This document shows, one piece after another, positions 28,303 to 37,516 of a stretch of DNA of 64,000 bases. The DNA comes from Parvularcula mediterranea (GTDB taxonomy: Bacteria > Pseudomonadota > Alphaproteobacteria > Caulobacterales > Parvularculaceae), in the NCBI RefSeq assembly GCF_013085255.1, contig NZ_JABFCX010000002.1, positions 1,168,501-1,232,500 on the forward strand, written 5' to 3'. Made by a program: the position numbers and the translations under genes. Each line of letters begins with the position of its first letter. The stretch's first letter is position 1. Below the pieces are notes generated by a model. The model ran no database searches, had not been told where the DNA came from, and saw only the letters and a program-made list of their open reading frames with translations.

Positions 28303-30054
28303 TCAGGCGCTCTCCATCACGGATGCAAGCGGGACAGGTTTTCGCGCAGCCTCGGCCCGGTCGAGGGCTTCGCAGAACGCCGTGTAGTCGCGGTGGATCG
28401 TCTGCTTGTCAGGCTGCAGGAACAGATATCCGTCAAGGTCCATGTCATCCCGCCGGTTCGAGAAGACGATCACGGTCGTCGGCGCTCCGCCGTCCGTCGT
28501 GGACAAGGCGATCGCCCGCTTCAGGAGCGAAGCCGACATGGTGTCGTAGAGCTGGTTCAGGATGAGTACGGACGGTTTCGACAGAATGCCTGCGGCAAGC
28601 TTGAGGCGCATCGCCTCACTCACCGACAGCGGCCAGCCTGTAGAGCTCAGCATCGTGTCGAGCCCGTCCTCAAGCTCATCAAGCGCCGTGTCGAGGCCGA
28701 CGGCCTCCAAGGTCTGGAGCATTTCCTCCGAGCTGACATTCTTGCTCGAGAGGCGAAGATATTCGCGCATCGTCATCTCAACGAGGGTCGGCCGGTCGAG
28801 CACAACCACTTCGCGGCGGAGAGCATGGATCTCCGTGTCGCGCAGGTCATCGCCGCCAAGGGTGATGATGCCGCCTTCGGGGCTCTCAAAGCGCTTCAGC
28901 AGGTTGCCGAAGAGGCGCTGGGTACCGTGGGTGGACGCGACCGCCTGCAGCTTGACGCCTGAGGGGATATCGAAATCGAAGCGCGCAGGAATGTTCCGGG
29001 CACGGCCTATGACTGAGCGGAAGTGCAGCGAAGCGTCGAGGCGGTCAGGCGTCAGCTGGCCCACGGGCGCTTCCTGCTCGACGTCCCAGAAACGGCTCAG
29101 CTCTTCGGCTGCCGCGCAGAGATCATAGAAATAGACAAGGTACGTCCCAAGCTGGCTCACGCCGAGAAAGGCCACCGACAGCACGAGCTCAGCTGCAACA
29201 AGCTGGCCGAGGGTCAACTGCCCTTCGATCACCAGCCAGCCGCCGAGGCCCAAGAGCGCCGCGCTCGCGGCTGCGTAAAGGATCAGGAAGCTGACCGTCT
29301 GGGAGAAGTGCCGGCGGAAGTGGATGCGGTGCTTCTTCACATACTCCGCGGTGGTGTCATCGGTCTTCCGAAGGGCGAAGGCGATATGGTCGTCGGACTT
29401 GAAGAAGCCGTTCGAGGCACCGAGCCCCTCGAGCCACGCTGCGGCCTTGTGCTTGGCGATGGAGAGGTCGACCGACGTCCTGATCGCCGAGGGCCCCCAG
29501 ATCAGCCAGATCGCCCAGATCAGCACGATCATCACGAGGTTCAGGGCGAGGAACAGCGGATGGTAGAAGCTCGTCAGGACGAAGCCGACCCCTGCCTGCA
29601 GGATCACCGTGAAGCCGCCGATCACAAGGACCGGCATGGCCTTCTGGATGATGATGATGTCGAAATAGCGGTTGAAGAGCGGCCCGCGACCGTCATCGAG
29701 GAAGAACGGGTTCTGCGCATAGAGCGCTCTGAGGGCGATTTCTGACGTCATCCGGGCGTAAAAACGCCGGGCGAAGATCTCCATCAGGTGCACCCGAAGG
29801 GCATTGAGGAGGCCTGAAGCCAGAAGCAGGAAGAACAGCGTGAAGGACAGAACCACCAGCGGTACGGCGAGCCCTGTATAGCCCACCGAGTTGATGAGCA
29901 CCTGCACCGCGATCGGCGTTGCAAGGCTCAACAGGCTGATCCCTATGCCATAAATGACCGCCAGCGCGACGAAACTGCGCTCCGGCTTGATGACATCAGC
30001 CGCCAGGCGAATGACGTGGCGCGCTGAAGGGGTCTCTGGTGATCCAGCGTTCAA
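28303..30054 (-). CDS. ABC transporter (membrane domain plus degenerate ATPase domain)
   Basis: 583 residues from a TTG at 30054 that has GGGAG 6 bases upstream; an upstream reading to 30333 uses no good start and overlaps the divergent lipoprotein leader. Residues 20-300 form a six-helix exporter membrane domain ('VIYGIGISLLSLATPIAVQVLINSVGYTG' region). The C-terminal 240 residues align in order with an ABC ATPase but every key motif is altered: Walker A reads ASTHGTQRLFG (no GKS/T), the signature reads PLSVSEA, Walker B reads VLILNQLYD without the DE pair. ATP hydrolysis is therefore unlikely. First gene of the ABC-HlyD-TolC operon. Frame is uninterrupted, so it is not a simple pseudogene. 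Confidence 0.88.
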   Translation of the reverse strand: MNAGSPETPSARHVIRLAADVIKPERSFVALAVIYGIGISLLSLATPIAVQVLINSVGYTGLAVPLVVLSFTLFFLLLASGLLNALRVHLMEIFARRFYARMTSEIALRALYAQNPFFLDDGRGPLFNRYFDIIIIQKAMPVLVIGGFTVILQAGVGFVLTSFYHPLFLALNLVMIVLIWAIWLIWGPSAIRTSVDLSIAKHKAAAWLEGLGASNGFFKSDDHIAFALRKTDDTTAEYVKKHRIHFRRHFSQTVSFLILYAAASAALLGLGGWLVIEGQLTLGQLVAAELVLSVAFLGVSQLGTYLVYFYDLCAAAEELSRFWDVEQEAPVGQLTPDRLDASLHFRSVIGRARNIPARFDFDIPSGVKLQAVASTHGTQRLFGNLLKRFESPEGGIITLGGDDLRDTEIHALRREVVVLDRPTLVEMTMREYLRLSSKNVSSEEMLQTLEAVGLDTALDELEDGLDTMLSSTGWPLSVSEAMRLKLAAGILSKPSVLILNQLYDTMSASLLKRAIALSTTDGGAPTTVIVFSNRRDDMDLDGYLFLQPDKQTIHRDYTAFCEALDRAEAARKPVPLASVMESA

Positions 30055-30237
30055 GTCCGACTCCCGACGAAAAAAGGGCCCAGCTCTGCCGCTGTCCCTT
30101 GGATCAATTAGAACCGGGAAAGATTGAAACAAGCCTATGGAGACAGGGTCGACTGATAGGTTTTGCGCTGCACCATGGAGCGGATGCTTGAGGGCCCTCC
30201 CAGCTTGCGGCAGCATTCCGGTCAGGGAGACTACGCC

Positions 30238-31440
30238 ATGATGAGAACTGCTCTTGCAGCGTCCTTGATCCTGCTGACCGCCTGCGGAGGCGAGCAGGAA
30301 GCCGCCGCGCCTGTGACCGATGCCAGCTACCAAGAAGAGCTGCAGCTTGCGCTCCTCGACGCACAGCCAGGCGATGTGATCACCATTCCCGCAGGCACCT
30401 ACGCCTTCGACCGGGGGCTCAGCCTCACTGCCGATGGGGTGACGATCCGCGGGGCCGGGATGGCAGAGACGGTGCTAAGCTTCAAAGGGCAGCTCGCAGG
30501 GGCGGAAGGGCTTCTCGTCACCGGCGATGACTTTCTGATTGAGGATCTCTCCATCGAAGACGCCAAGGGTGACGCACTCAAGGTCACCGAAGCGGACGGC
30601 GTGACCATCCGCCGGGTGCGGGTCGCGTGGACCGGCGGGCCGAAAACCGAGAACGGCGCCTATGGATTCTATCCGGTGCAGACCACCAACGTGCTGATCG
30701 AGGACTCTGTCGCGGTCGGCGCCTCGGACGCTGGCATCTATGTCGGTCAGTCGAAGAACGTCATTGTCAGGAACAATCTCGCCGAAGAGAACGTCGCAGG
30801 TATCGAGATCGAAAATACACAGGACGCGGACGTTTACGGGAACGTCGCGAAGAACAACACGGGCGGCATCCTCGTCTTCAACATGCCGAACCTCAAGCAA
30901 GCCGGCGCGAACATCCGTGTGTTCGAGAACGAGGTCGAGGAGAACAACCTCGATAACTTCGCCCATCCCGGAACGCCCGTGGCATCGATCCCCGCAGGCT
31001 CCGGGATTGTCGTGAACAGCCATGACGATGTCGAGATATTCGGCAACACCGTGCGCGACAACCGCACGGCCAATGTGATCATTTCTTCCGTCTACAGCTC
31101 AAACTACGCCGATGATAGCTGGTCAGACAGTTTTGATCCTTATCCTGAGCGTATCGCACTCCACTCGAACACCTTCGAGGGCGGCGGCAATCGCCCCGAC
31201 GGGATGGAGCTGAAGGCTGCGAAACTCATGCTGTTCGGCCCGACGGGGCGGTTCCCTGACGTTCTCTGGGATGGCTACGCGCCAGAAGGCCGTTCACCCG
31301 AAATCTGCATCGGTGACCAAGGGACCGAGGTCCTGAATGCCGACATGCCGAACGGCTCAAAGAACATGCGGGTCGACGCGGAAGGCTTCTCCTGCACGCT
31401 TGAGCCGCTAGCGGCGGTGAGGCTGGCCGAGGCGCTGTAG
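30238..31440 (+). CDS. Parallel beta-helix repeat lipoprotein
   Basis: 400 residues from ATG 30238 (GGGAG upstream). Lipobox LLTACGG gives Cys19-type lipidation. The body is a right-handed parallel beta-helix with NosD/pectate-lyase-like repeats (for example 'GVTIRGAGMAETVLSF', 'NVLIEDSVAVGASDAGIYVGQS', 'NVIVRNNLAEENVAGIEIENT'). It is 6 bases upstream of the diheme cytochrome gene. In Shewanella and others a beta-helix protein is paired with an SO2930-type cytochrome, so the pair probably forms one envelope system of unknown function. Confidence 0.88.
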   Translation: MMRTALAASLILLTACGGEQEAAAPVTDASYQEELQLALLDAQPGDVITIPAGTYAFDRGLSLTADGVTIRGAGMAETVLSFKGQLAGAEGLLVTGDDFLIEDLSIEDAKGDALKVTEADGVTIRRVRVAWTGGPKTENGAYGFYPVQTTNVLIEDSVAVGASDAGIYVGQSKNVIVRNNLAEENVAGIEIENTQDADVYGNVAKNNTGGILVFNMPNLKQAGANIRVFENEVEENNLDNFAHPGTPVASIPAGSGIVVNSHDDVEIFGNTVRDNRTANVIISSVYSSNYADDSWSDSFDPYPERIALHSNTFEGGGNRPDGMELKAAKLMLFGPTGRFPDVLWDGYAPEGRSPEICIGDQGTEVLNADMPNGSKNMRVDAEGFSCTLEPLAAVRLAEAL

Positions 31441-31446
31441 TCGAGG

Positions 31447-32526
31447 ATGAAGAGAGCCCTCCTTGCGATTGCCATGCTTCTCTCTGCATGCGGAGAGAAA
31501 GCTGTCGAGCCCGTCTTCTTCCCTGATGAGAACCCGCAGCTCCTCTCTGACTGGGGTGCGGTTTCGGTGGACAGGGGCGAGCTGCGCCTTGGCGAGGGCG
31601 TCACGCCCTATGCGCTCAGGACGCCGCTCTTCACCGACTATGCGCACAAGCTCCGCACCGTGTGGTCGGTTGGCGAGGCCACTCCGCGAGGAGATTGGGC
31701 GCCGGACTTTCCCGTCGGGACCGTGCTGACCAAGACCTTTTACTACCCTGAGAGCGGCAGCAATGTTCTGAAGGCTGAGGACATGCAGCCGGTGAACGGG
31801 ACGCGCGGTCTGGACCTAGCGGAGCACAGGCTGATCGAAACCCGCCTCCTCGTCAGGCGCAGCGATGGCTGGCACGCTCTCTCCTACGTTTGGAACGAGG
31901 ATGAGACCGAGGCTCGCCTCAAGCGCACGGGCGCAGTGGTGCCCCTGACGCTCGCCTCCAGCGCAGGGGAGGAGGCTTTCCCCTACATCGTGCCCAATGA
32001 AAATCAGTGTGCGTCCTGCCACATCCGCGACGCGACTGATGGCGGTCTCGAACCCCTAGGTCCGACCGAAGCACAGCTTGATCATCCGTACGGCTACGCA
32101 GGCGGTGAGGCGAACCAACTTGCCGCCTGGCGGGAACGCGGCCTTCTGGTGACGACTGGTTATGAGCCTTCCAGCACGGACCCGCTGGCGAGCCTCGATG
32201 GCCGGGCGCGGGCCTACCTCGCTGCCAACTGCGCCCACTGTCACAACCCCGTCGGCCCTGCGGACACGTCCGGGATGGATCTGACGCTCTCCGCCGATGG
32301 CCCGGCGCTCGGGCACTGCAAGCCGCCGATCGCGGCTGGGTCCGGCACAGGGGGCAGGCGCTTCGGAATTGTTCCGGGTGCCCCTGATCAGTCCGTCCTC
32401 ACCTATCGTGTCGCTTCCCGCGACCCCGGCGCCATGATGCCCGAGGTCGGGCGGAGCCTCGTCGATGAGGAAGGCCTTGCGCTTCTCGAGGAATGGATCG
32501 GGGCGATGGACGGGGCCTGCAGCTAG
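31447..32526 (+). CDS. SO2930-family diheme c-type cytochrome lipoprotein
   Basis: 359 residues; lipoprotein signal ending LLSACGE. Two heme-binding CxxCH motifs: NQCASCHIRD (about residue 182) and NCAHCHNPVG (about residue 261), with candidate distal Met ligands in 'GAMMPEVG'. Layout and the 'TPLFTDYAHKLRTVW' N-terminal block match the SO2930 family. Periplasmic electron carrier or redox enzyme. Co-transcribed with the beta-helix protein. Its stop shares 4 bases with the convergent TonB-receptor gene. Confidence 0.9.
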   Translation: MKRALLAIAMLLSACGEKAVEPVFFPDENPQLLSDWGAVSVDRGELRLGEGVTPYALRTPLFTDYAHKLRTVWSVGEATPRGDWAPDFPVGTVLTKTFYYPESGSNVLKAEDMQPVNGTRGLDLAEHRLIETRLLVRRSDGWHALSYVWNEDETEARLKRTGAVVPLTLASSAGEEAFPYIVPNENQCASCHIRDATDGGLEPLGPTEAQLDHPYGYAGGEANQLAAWRERGLLVTTGYEPSSTDPLASLDGRARAYLAANCAHCHNPVGPADTSGMDLTLSADGPALGHCKPPIAAGSGTGGRRFGIVPGAPDQSVLTYRVASRDPGAMMPEVGRSLVDEEGLALLEEWIGAMDGACS

Positions 32527-35500
32527 TAGCCGAACTCGATACCGAAGCCGAAGCTCCGGCCTACGATGTCGTAGTGCTCTGCATAGATGTTCCGTCCACG
32601 GGTGAACCCGACAATGCCTGGAGTGTCATCGGTCAGGTTGGAGATGCTCGCACTGATCCGTACCCGGTCGCCAATCTCGTGCCGATAGGCGAGGTCAAGC
32701 GTCGTGATCGCATCAATCTCCGACTGCGGAAGGTCGAGGGTCGTCGTCCTGACCCGGCCCCGCCGTCTTAGCTGCACCGCGATCTCCTGCCGGTCCCATT
32801 GAATGCCTGCAGCGGCCAGGGTCTCATGCCGCGGCGCGTTGACTTGCCCTTCCTCAAGCGCGCTATCAAGCCGAGCTTCGAGAAGCCACGTATGGAGCCC
32901 CGATGCCCACAGCCGCTCGACCCCAAACCGTCCATCAAGCGACTTCACATAGCGGCTTTCGAAGTCAAACCCACGCCATTGCAGCCGCTGGTCGTTCTCA
33001 AGAACATAAGCATCGCGGAGCAACCGCCCCGTCTCGTCTTCCCGAAGGATATAGGACGCACCCGAAGGATCTACGCCGCAGGTAGGATGCTCAAGACCCT
33101 TTGAGGCCAGGCATAAACCCGTTGCTGTAGCGAACCGCCTGCCGCGCCTTAGGAGGTGGTCCGTGTACGATGCCCTCAGCTGAAGCCGATCGTTCTCCCA
33201 CCCCAGAAGGTCATGGGGCTTGATGATGATATCGCCGCGATAGCTGACTGTGTGCTCTGGTTCGCCGCCGCGAAGGTCGAGGAGGGGAGTCTCCAGAAAT
33301 CCTGCGCCCAGGACCGGCGCCGGATCGACGCCGTTGGGCAGCGTCTGCCGGCAGTTCACCGCAACCGTCCTTTGGTCCGCAGGGAGAAGACCTGCGCAAG
33401 GGTCGCGGGCGTAGGACACCTCATCTGGCTGCCGTGCGAAGACCTCAGAGAGGTTGGGTGGCCTGCCCGCAGCCGTCGCCATGGCGCGCACATCCACCCA
33501 CGAGCGTGGGTTCCAGGAGAACCCTGCCTCGCCAGCGCCCGTCCAGTCCGCCTCTTCGCTGTGGATGGCCCGGGCGCCAAGATGGAGGTTGAAGGGCCCG
33601 AGGACGCTCTCCTCACCGTTGAGAGGGATGACCGCTCGCAGCGCCAGCTGTCCCAGCCGCTCATGGCCTTCAAAGCGCGTCCCGTCAAAGACACCGATCA
33701 GGCGATCTATCGCGGTACGATCCGTATGCGTAGAAACGCTGTCCCAGCGAACGCTGCCCTGCGCACGAAGCTCGATGTCTCTGCCGATAGGCGTACCAAT
33801 CCTCTGGAAGGCATCGGCGAGAAGCTCTGTCTCAGCGACATTGTACTTGGTGCGCTCGGTTCCCGCACGGATGAAGTTTTCGGTACCCGCAAAACCATCA
33901 GCATCAAAAGGCCGGGCGACAACGCAGCCCGCTGTCACCGCGCAGAGATTAGGCGAGAGGGTAGCTTCGAGCGCTCTACGGTCCGCGATGTTCTTCTGCC
34001 TGAAGCCTGTCTGGGTCAGGCCCTGACGCAGCTGAAAGCTCAAGGACAGGCTATCGGTAGGCTGAACATCCACCCCGAGCGCGGCATCCAGCGTCAGCCG
34101 GTCTGTCTCACTGATCCGGGGGCCGAGCGCCGTGAGGCGCTTGTCGAGAACAATCGACGAGACGCCAAGGCCCTCGAAATTCGCCCGGATCGCCTCAGGC
34201 ACGAGGCTGCTCTCAAGATCAATGACCAGCCCGCTGCCCGTCGCATCCGGGCCTGCCGAAAAGCTGACGGCGCCCACAGGAGAGAGCCGCGTCTCTGTCC
34301 GGTTCGCGCCAAGATGCAGCTCGGTAAAGAGCGCGGCGCTGTCGGAAAGCTCATAGTCCAGCTTGCCATAGCCGAGGAGACGTTCATTGGGCAGGAGCGT
34401 GCTCTGCCCCGCCGACCAATTGTAGAGCTGGTCTCGCGAGCCGACGAAAGGCTCGAGCGATCGTCCGTCCCCTGACACGATCAGAGCATTTGTCAGGGAA
34501 CTGGCCTGCACGATCGAGCCGTCATCAAGCACCGCAAAACGCAACCGCCCCTCAGGCGTCAGAGCGCTGCCTCCAAATCCCGGCAGAAGCTCTCCCGTTC
34601 CGGTTTCGGAGAGAAGTCCGTCCACGGCAAAGCCATAAGGCTCACTGGTCAACGCGCGGTCCCGGCCCACAAGGCCATCGGCGATGGTCCCTTCGAGGCC
34701 GAGAACGAAGCTTCCCCGCTCGCCGCGGAACTGCCCTCCGTACACAGTGTAGAGGCTGTAGAGTTCGCCATCGCCTTCTTCCGAGACTGAGCCCCGCGCT
34801 CCCACCTCAAGACCCTCTGCGGCCTGGCGCAGGACGATATTGATCGAGCCCGCTGCTGCGTCGGGGCCGACGGCAACGCTCTGGTTGGAATCGAGGATCT
34901 CGATCCGGTCCAGAAGCGCCGTCGGGATTCCGGTCAGGTCCACCGCGAATACCGTGCCGTTGCCCCCCGAAACGGGCGTCCTGCGCCGACCGTTCACGAG
35001 GACCTGCGTCCTGTCAGGGCCAAGGCCGCGAAGGTCGGCCAGATTGAGGCCCGCGGTTGCGCCAAAGAGCGCCGTGTTGGCCGAGGTGAAAGAGGCGAGG
35101 GTCTGGGGCAGGTCGAAGATCGCGTCGGAGATATCGGTATCGTTCAGGAGGCGGAGCTCTTCGCCCTCGACGACGGTCACCGCGCCCTCCTGGGCAAACC
35201 GGGTCGCGATCGGCGCGCCTGTCACGACAATCGTGTCCACGAGCTGGAGGGAGGGGTCGAGGCTCGCCACCACCACAGGCTTCTTCGGGCCTTCGGTCCT
35301 GATGGCGAAGGTGCCGCGTCCTACCCGCTCGAGCTCCATGCCGAGGGACTGCACGACATCCTGCAGTGCACGCCGCGGATTACGCGCAGGGTCGATGGCC
35401 ACCATCCCTGCGCGGTCCAGACGCCTTGGGTCGTAGATGACCACGAGCCCCGCCTCGTCAGCGAGAGTCTGCACGGCTTCGCGGGCAGGCACTTCGTAGA

Positions 35501-35573
35501 CGGTCGAGCTCGCGAGCGCCGTCCCCGCGAGGCCAGCCGCGAGGGCCGCTAGACTGATCGTCAGCCTGCGCAT
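32523..35573 (-). CDS. TonB-dependent receptor with secretin/STN signalling domain
   Basis: 1016 residues: signal peptide (1-21), STN domain at about residues 22-95 (VYEVPAREAVQTLADEAGLVVIYD...), a TonB-box-like 'VDTIVVTG', the plug (about 115-235) and a long beta-barrel ending in an aromatic-terminated strand (FGFGIEFGY). The STN domain signals to the periplasmic FecR-type regulator when ligand binds. It starts at the base before the FecR stop codon's end, so is translationally coupled. Ligand unknown; Fe-siderophore is one option but glycans are as likely. Confidence 0.95.
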   Translation of the reverse strand: MRRLTISLAALAAGLAGTALASSTVYEVPAREAVQTLADEAGLVVIYDPRRLDRAGMVAIDPARNPRRALQDVVQSLGMELERVGRGTFAIRTEGPKKPVVVASLDPSLQLVDTIVVTGAPIATRFAQEGAVTVVEGEELRLLNDTDISDAIFDLPQTLASFTSANTALFGATAGLNLADLRGLGPDRTQVLVNGRRRTPVSGGNGTVFAVDLTGIPTALLDRIEILDSNQSVAVGPDAAAGSINIVLRQAAEGLEVGARGSVSEEGDGELYSLYTVYGGQFRGERGSFVLGLEGTIADGLVGRDRALTSEPYGFAVDGLLSETGTGELLPGFGGSALTPEGRLRFAVLDDGSIVQASSLTNALIVSGDGRSLEPFVGSRDQLYNWSAGQSTLLPNERLLGYGKLDYELSDSAALFTELHLGANRTETRLSPVGAVSFSAGPDATGSGLVIDLESSLVPEAIRANFEGLGVSSIVLDKRLTALGPRISETDRLTLDAALGVDVQPTDSLSLSFQLRQGLTQTGFRQKNIADRRALEATLSPNLCAVTAGCVVARPFDADGFAGTENFIRAGTERTKYNVAETELLADAFQRIGTPIGRDIELRAQGSVRWDSVSTHTDRTAIDRLIGVFDGTRFEGHERLGQLALRAVIPLNGEESVLGPFNLHLGARAIHSEEADWTGAGEAGFSWNPRSWVDVRAMATAAGRPPNLSEVFARQPDEVSYARDPCAGLLPADQRTVAVNCRQTLPNGVDPAPVLGAGFLETPLLDLRGGEPEHTVSYRGDIIIKPHDLLGWENDRLQLRASYTDHLLRRGRRFATATGLCLASKGLEHPTCGVDPSGASYILREDETGRLLRDAYVLENDQRLQWRGFDFESRYVKSLDGRFGVERLWASGLHTWLLEARLDSALEEGQVNAPRHETLAAAGIQWDRQEIAVQLRRRGRVRTTTLDLPQSEIDAITTLDLAYRHEIGDRVRISASISNLTDDTPGIVGFTRGRNIYAEHYDIVGRSFGFGIEFGY

Positions 35574-36560
35574 CTAGTCCTCGCTCACCGGTCGCGAGAG
35601 GATGATACCGCCGGGCACGCGCTCGACGTCGAGGCCGAGGGCGACACTGATCCCGCGCACGGCCGTCTCTTGGCTATCAAGGGTGAAGGTGCCAGTGACA
35701 ACCTCCTCCGCACCAAGATCATCCCCAAGCCTGATCTGTGTCACGAAATAGCGGTTGAGCTCCTCCACCACCTCGCCGAGGGGCGCTGCGTCAAAGACGA
35801 GCCTTCCGCCGCGCCAGGAAAGAAGCGCGTTCGCGTCGAACCTGACGGGCAGCACAGCCTCTCCATCGGCACGGAACATCACGGCTTCTCCGGCGATCAG
35901 GGTGACGGGGCTCCGCCCTTCCGGGCTGACCTCGACCGTGCCTGAGAGGACCGAGACGTGGGTCTCGGGGCCCGTCTGCCTGACGTTGAAGCTCGTCCCG
36001 ATCACCGTCACCCGGCCATGATCCGTATCGACCGTAAAGATGCGGGAGGGATCCCGCTCCACGTTGAAGAAGACCTCGCCTTCATCAAGGGTGACCATGC
36101 GCGCATCGTCGGTCAGCGCGACTTCGACGGCGGTCCCTGTGTTGAGGGTCATCACCGAAGCATCATCGAGCGTCACGGTGCGCTGGGCCCCGATCCGCGT
36201 TGCGTAGCGGGTAGGCTCGAGAGGTTCCGGTGTGCTCGGCAGGCTGAAGAATATGGCCGAGGCCGCCAGCACGACCGTGGCTGCAACAGCTGCAAACGGC
36301 CAGGGCGAGCGGCGTTCAGCACTTCCTTCTGAAAGCGCGTGAAGCTCTTCCTCGAAGCTCTCCGCAAGAAGGTCCTCAGCATGGGGATCAAGCGCTGTCA
36401 CTGCCCGCTCCATCTCCCCGAGCGCATCCTCATTGGCAGGCTCCGCGCGCCATTCAGTAAAACGGCGCTCCTCGTCGGGGGTGAGGGGGCCTCGTTCGAT
36501 CCTCGCGAACCACTGGGCGACTTCCGCTTCGGTGGGTTTGGGGGTCTGGTTCATGGTCAT
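35574..36560 (-). CDS. FecR-family anti-sigma/transducer protein
   Basis: 328 residues. N-terminal cytosolic DUF4880 (QWFARIERGPLTPDEERRF), one membrane helix at about residues 88-105, a periplasmic FecR domain ('TRIGAQRTVTLDDASVMTLNTGT', 'VEVALTDDARMVTLDEGEVFFNV') and a C-terminal DUF4974-like STN-interacting domain. It transmits the receptor signal to the sigma factor. ATG at 36560 with AGGACC just before it; a second ATG is two codons in. Operon order sigma-FecR-receptor is the standard one. Confidence 0.94.
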   Translation of the reverse strand: MTMNQTPKPTEAEVAQWFARIERGPLTPDEERRFTEWRAEPANEDALGEMERAVTALDPHAEDLLAESFEEELHALSEGSAERRSPWPFAAVAATVVLAASAIFFSLPSTPEPLEPTRYATRIGAQRTVTLDDASVMTLNTGTAVEVALTDDARMVTLDEGEVFFNVERDPSRIFTVDTDHGRVTVIGTSFNVRQTGPETHVSVLSGTVEVSPEGRSPVTLIAGEAVMFRADGEAVLPVRFDANALLSWRGGRLVFDAAPLGEVVEELNRYFVTQIRLGDDLGAEEVVTGTFTLDSQETAVRGISVALGLDVERVPGGIILSRPVSED

Positions 36561-36564
36561 GGTC

Positions 36565-37173
36565 CTAGCGCCCCCTACCGCGGCCTGGCGCGTTCAGCGG
36601 GACGACATTGCTGGCCTCGTCACCCCTGACCGATGCACGGAGATGGGCGAGGGCGGCGATGATATACTTTTCGATGCTGGACACTGAGACACCGAGAACG
36701 CCCGCTATCTCAGCGTAACTCTTCTCTTCGAAGCGCGACATAATGAATGCCCGCCGCTGCTTCTCCGGCAGGCCGCGGATTGCCTCGAGGGCGGAGAGGG
36801 TCTCGGTGCGGGTCAGGAGCTGGCTCTCGGGCGAGGGGCTGTCCGACGGCACACTGGCCACAAGATCAGTCTCGTCGTCCTTCGACTGCTCGGTCAGGCC
36901 AGCCTTACGGCGGCGCGAGCGGGAGCGGAACTCGTTGGCGGCAAGATTGGCGGCCGTCCGGAAGAGGAGCGCCTTCACGTTCTCAATGTCGTTGCTTTCG
37001 GCGTAGCGCCAGACGCGCAGATAGGTGTCCTGCGCCAGGTCTTCCGCCATCTCCCGGTCGCCGAACTTCGACGTGAGCCAGCCAACAAGCATGCGGTGAT
37101 GCTTGCGGAGCTGCCTATCCAGAACCCCGCGGTTTCCTTGGCCTGCAAGGATCCTCTCAGGATCATCAGTCAT
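36565..37173 (-). CDS. ECF RNA polymerase sigma factor (FecI-like)
   Basis: 202 residues from ATG 37173. Region 2 is in 'REMAEDLAQDTYLRVWRYAES' and 'ALLFRTAANLAANEFRS', region 4 in 'LPEKQRRAFIMSRFEEKSYAEIAGVLGVSVSSIEKYI' (helix-turn-helix). It is presumably held by the adjacent FecR protein and released when the receptor binds ligand, to transcribe the receptor gene. A stretch of 8 residues earlier is possible but not needed. Followed by FecR after 4 bases. Confidence 0.93.
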   Translation of the reverse strand: MTDDPERILAGQGNRGVLDRQLRKHHRMLVGWLTSKFGDREMAEDLAQDTYLRVWRYAESNDIENVKALLFRTAANLAANEFRSRSRRRKAGLTEQSKDDETDLVASVPSDSPSPESQLLTRTETLSALEAIRGLPEKQRRAFIMSRFEEKSYAEIAGVLGVSVSSIEKYIIAALAHLRASVRGDEASNVVPLNAPGRGRGR

Positions 37174-37516
37174 AACGCATCCAACTCTGCCGGGCACGCG
37201 CCCGGCGTTTCTGCCTGACCGTCAGGATCCTTGGGTGCGCTCCCTCCTGCATTTTTCATGCAGTGCCTTGAGGGGTCTTTGCGTCCCGGTGTCCTTTTGG
37301 TCGGGCAGTCAGTTGATGCTGAGTGTCCTACCCCAATGAACTTGGCGGATCCGAATGCCTCTCGGATCCGCCGCTTTTGTAGGATCGAAGAACAGCGCTT
37401 GGCAAGCGCCGCCGCCTCAAGAGAGCCTCGGAAGAGGCTGGGCGTTGCGTAAAGAGCACGAAAAAACCGCGCCCTTTAGAGCGCGGTTTTCGTCGTGTCC
37501 GGAATATCCGTAGGCG
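37174..37516. other. Intergenic region upstream of the sigma operon, with two hairpins
   Basis: No gene is seen on either strand. A perfect 11-bp stem (37344-37354/37362-37372) with 7-base loop is followed on the + strand by GCTTTTG, as for a terminator with no visible upstream gene. The terminator at 37463 belongs to the GH97 gene. The remainder should hold the sigma-factor promoter. Confidence 0.5.
37461..37490 (-). terminator. Terminator of the GH97 gene
   Basis: 10-bp perfect stem (37463-37472 with 37481-37490), 8-base loop; on the minus strand it is followed by a run of T's. It lies 27 bases beyond the GH97 stop. A weaker T-run on the other side makes it possibly bidirectional. Confidence 0.85.

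Noticed and set aside
33156-34475. Plus-strand frame of 439 codons inside the TonB receptor
   Set aside because: The minus-strand receptor has a signal peptide, STN, plug and barrel; this frame is its complement.
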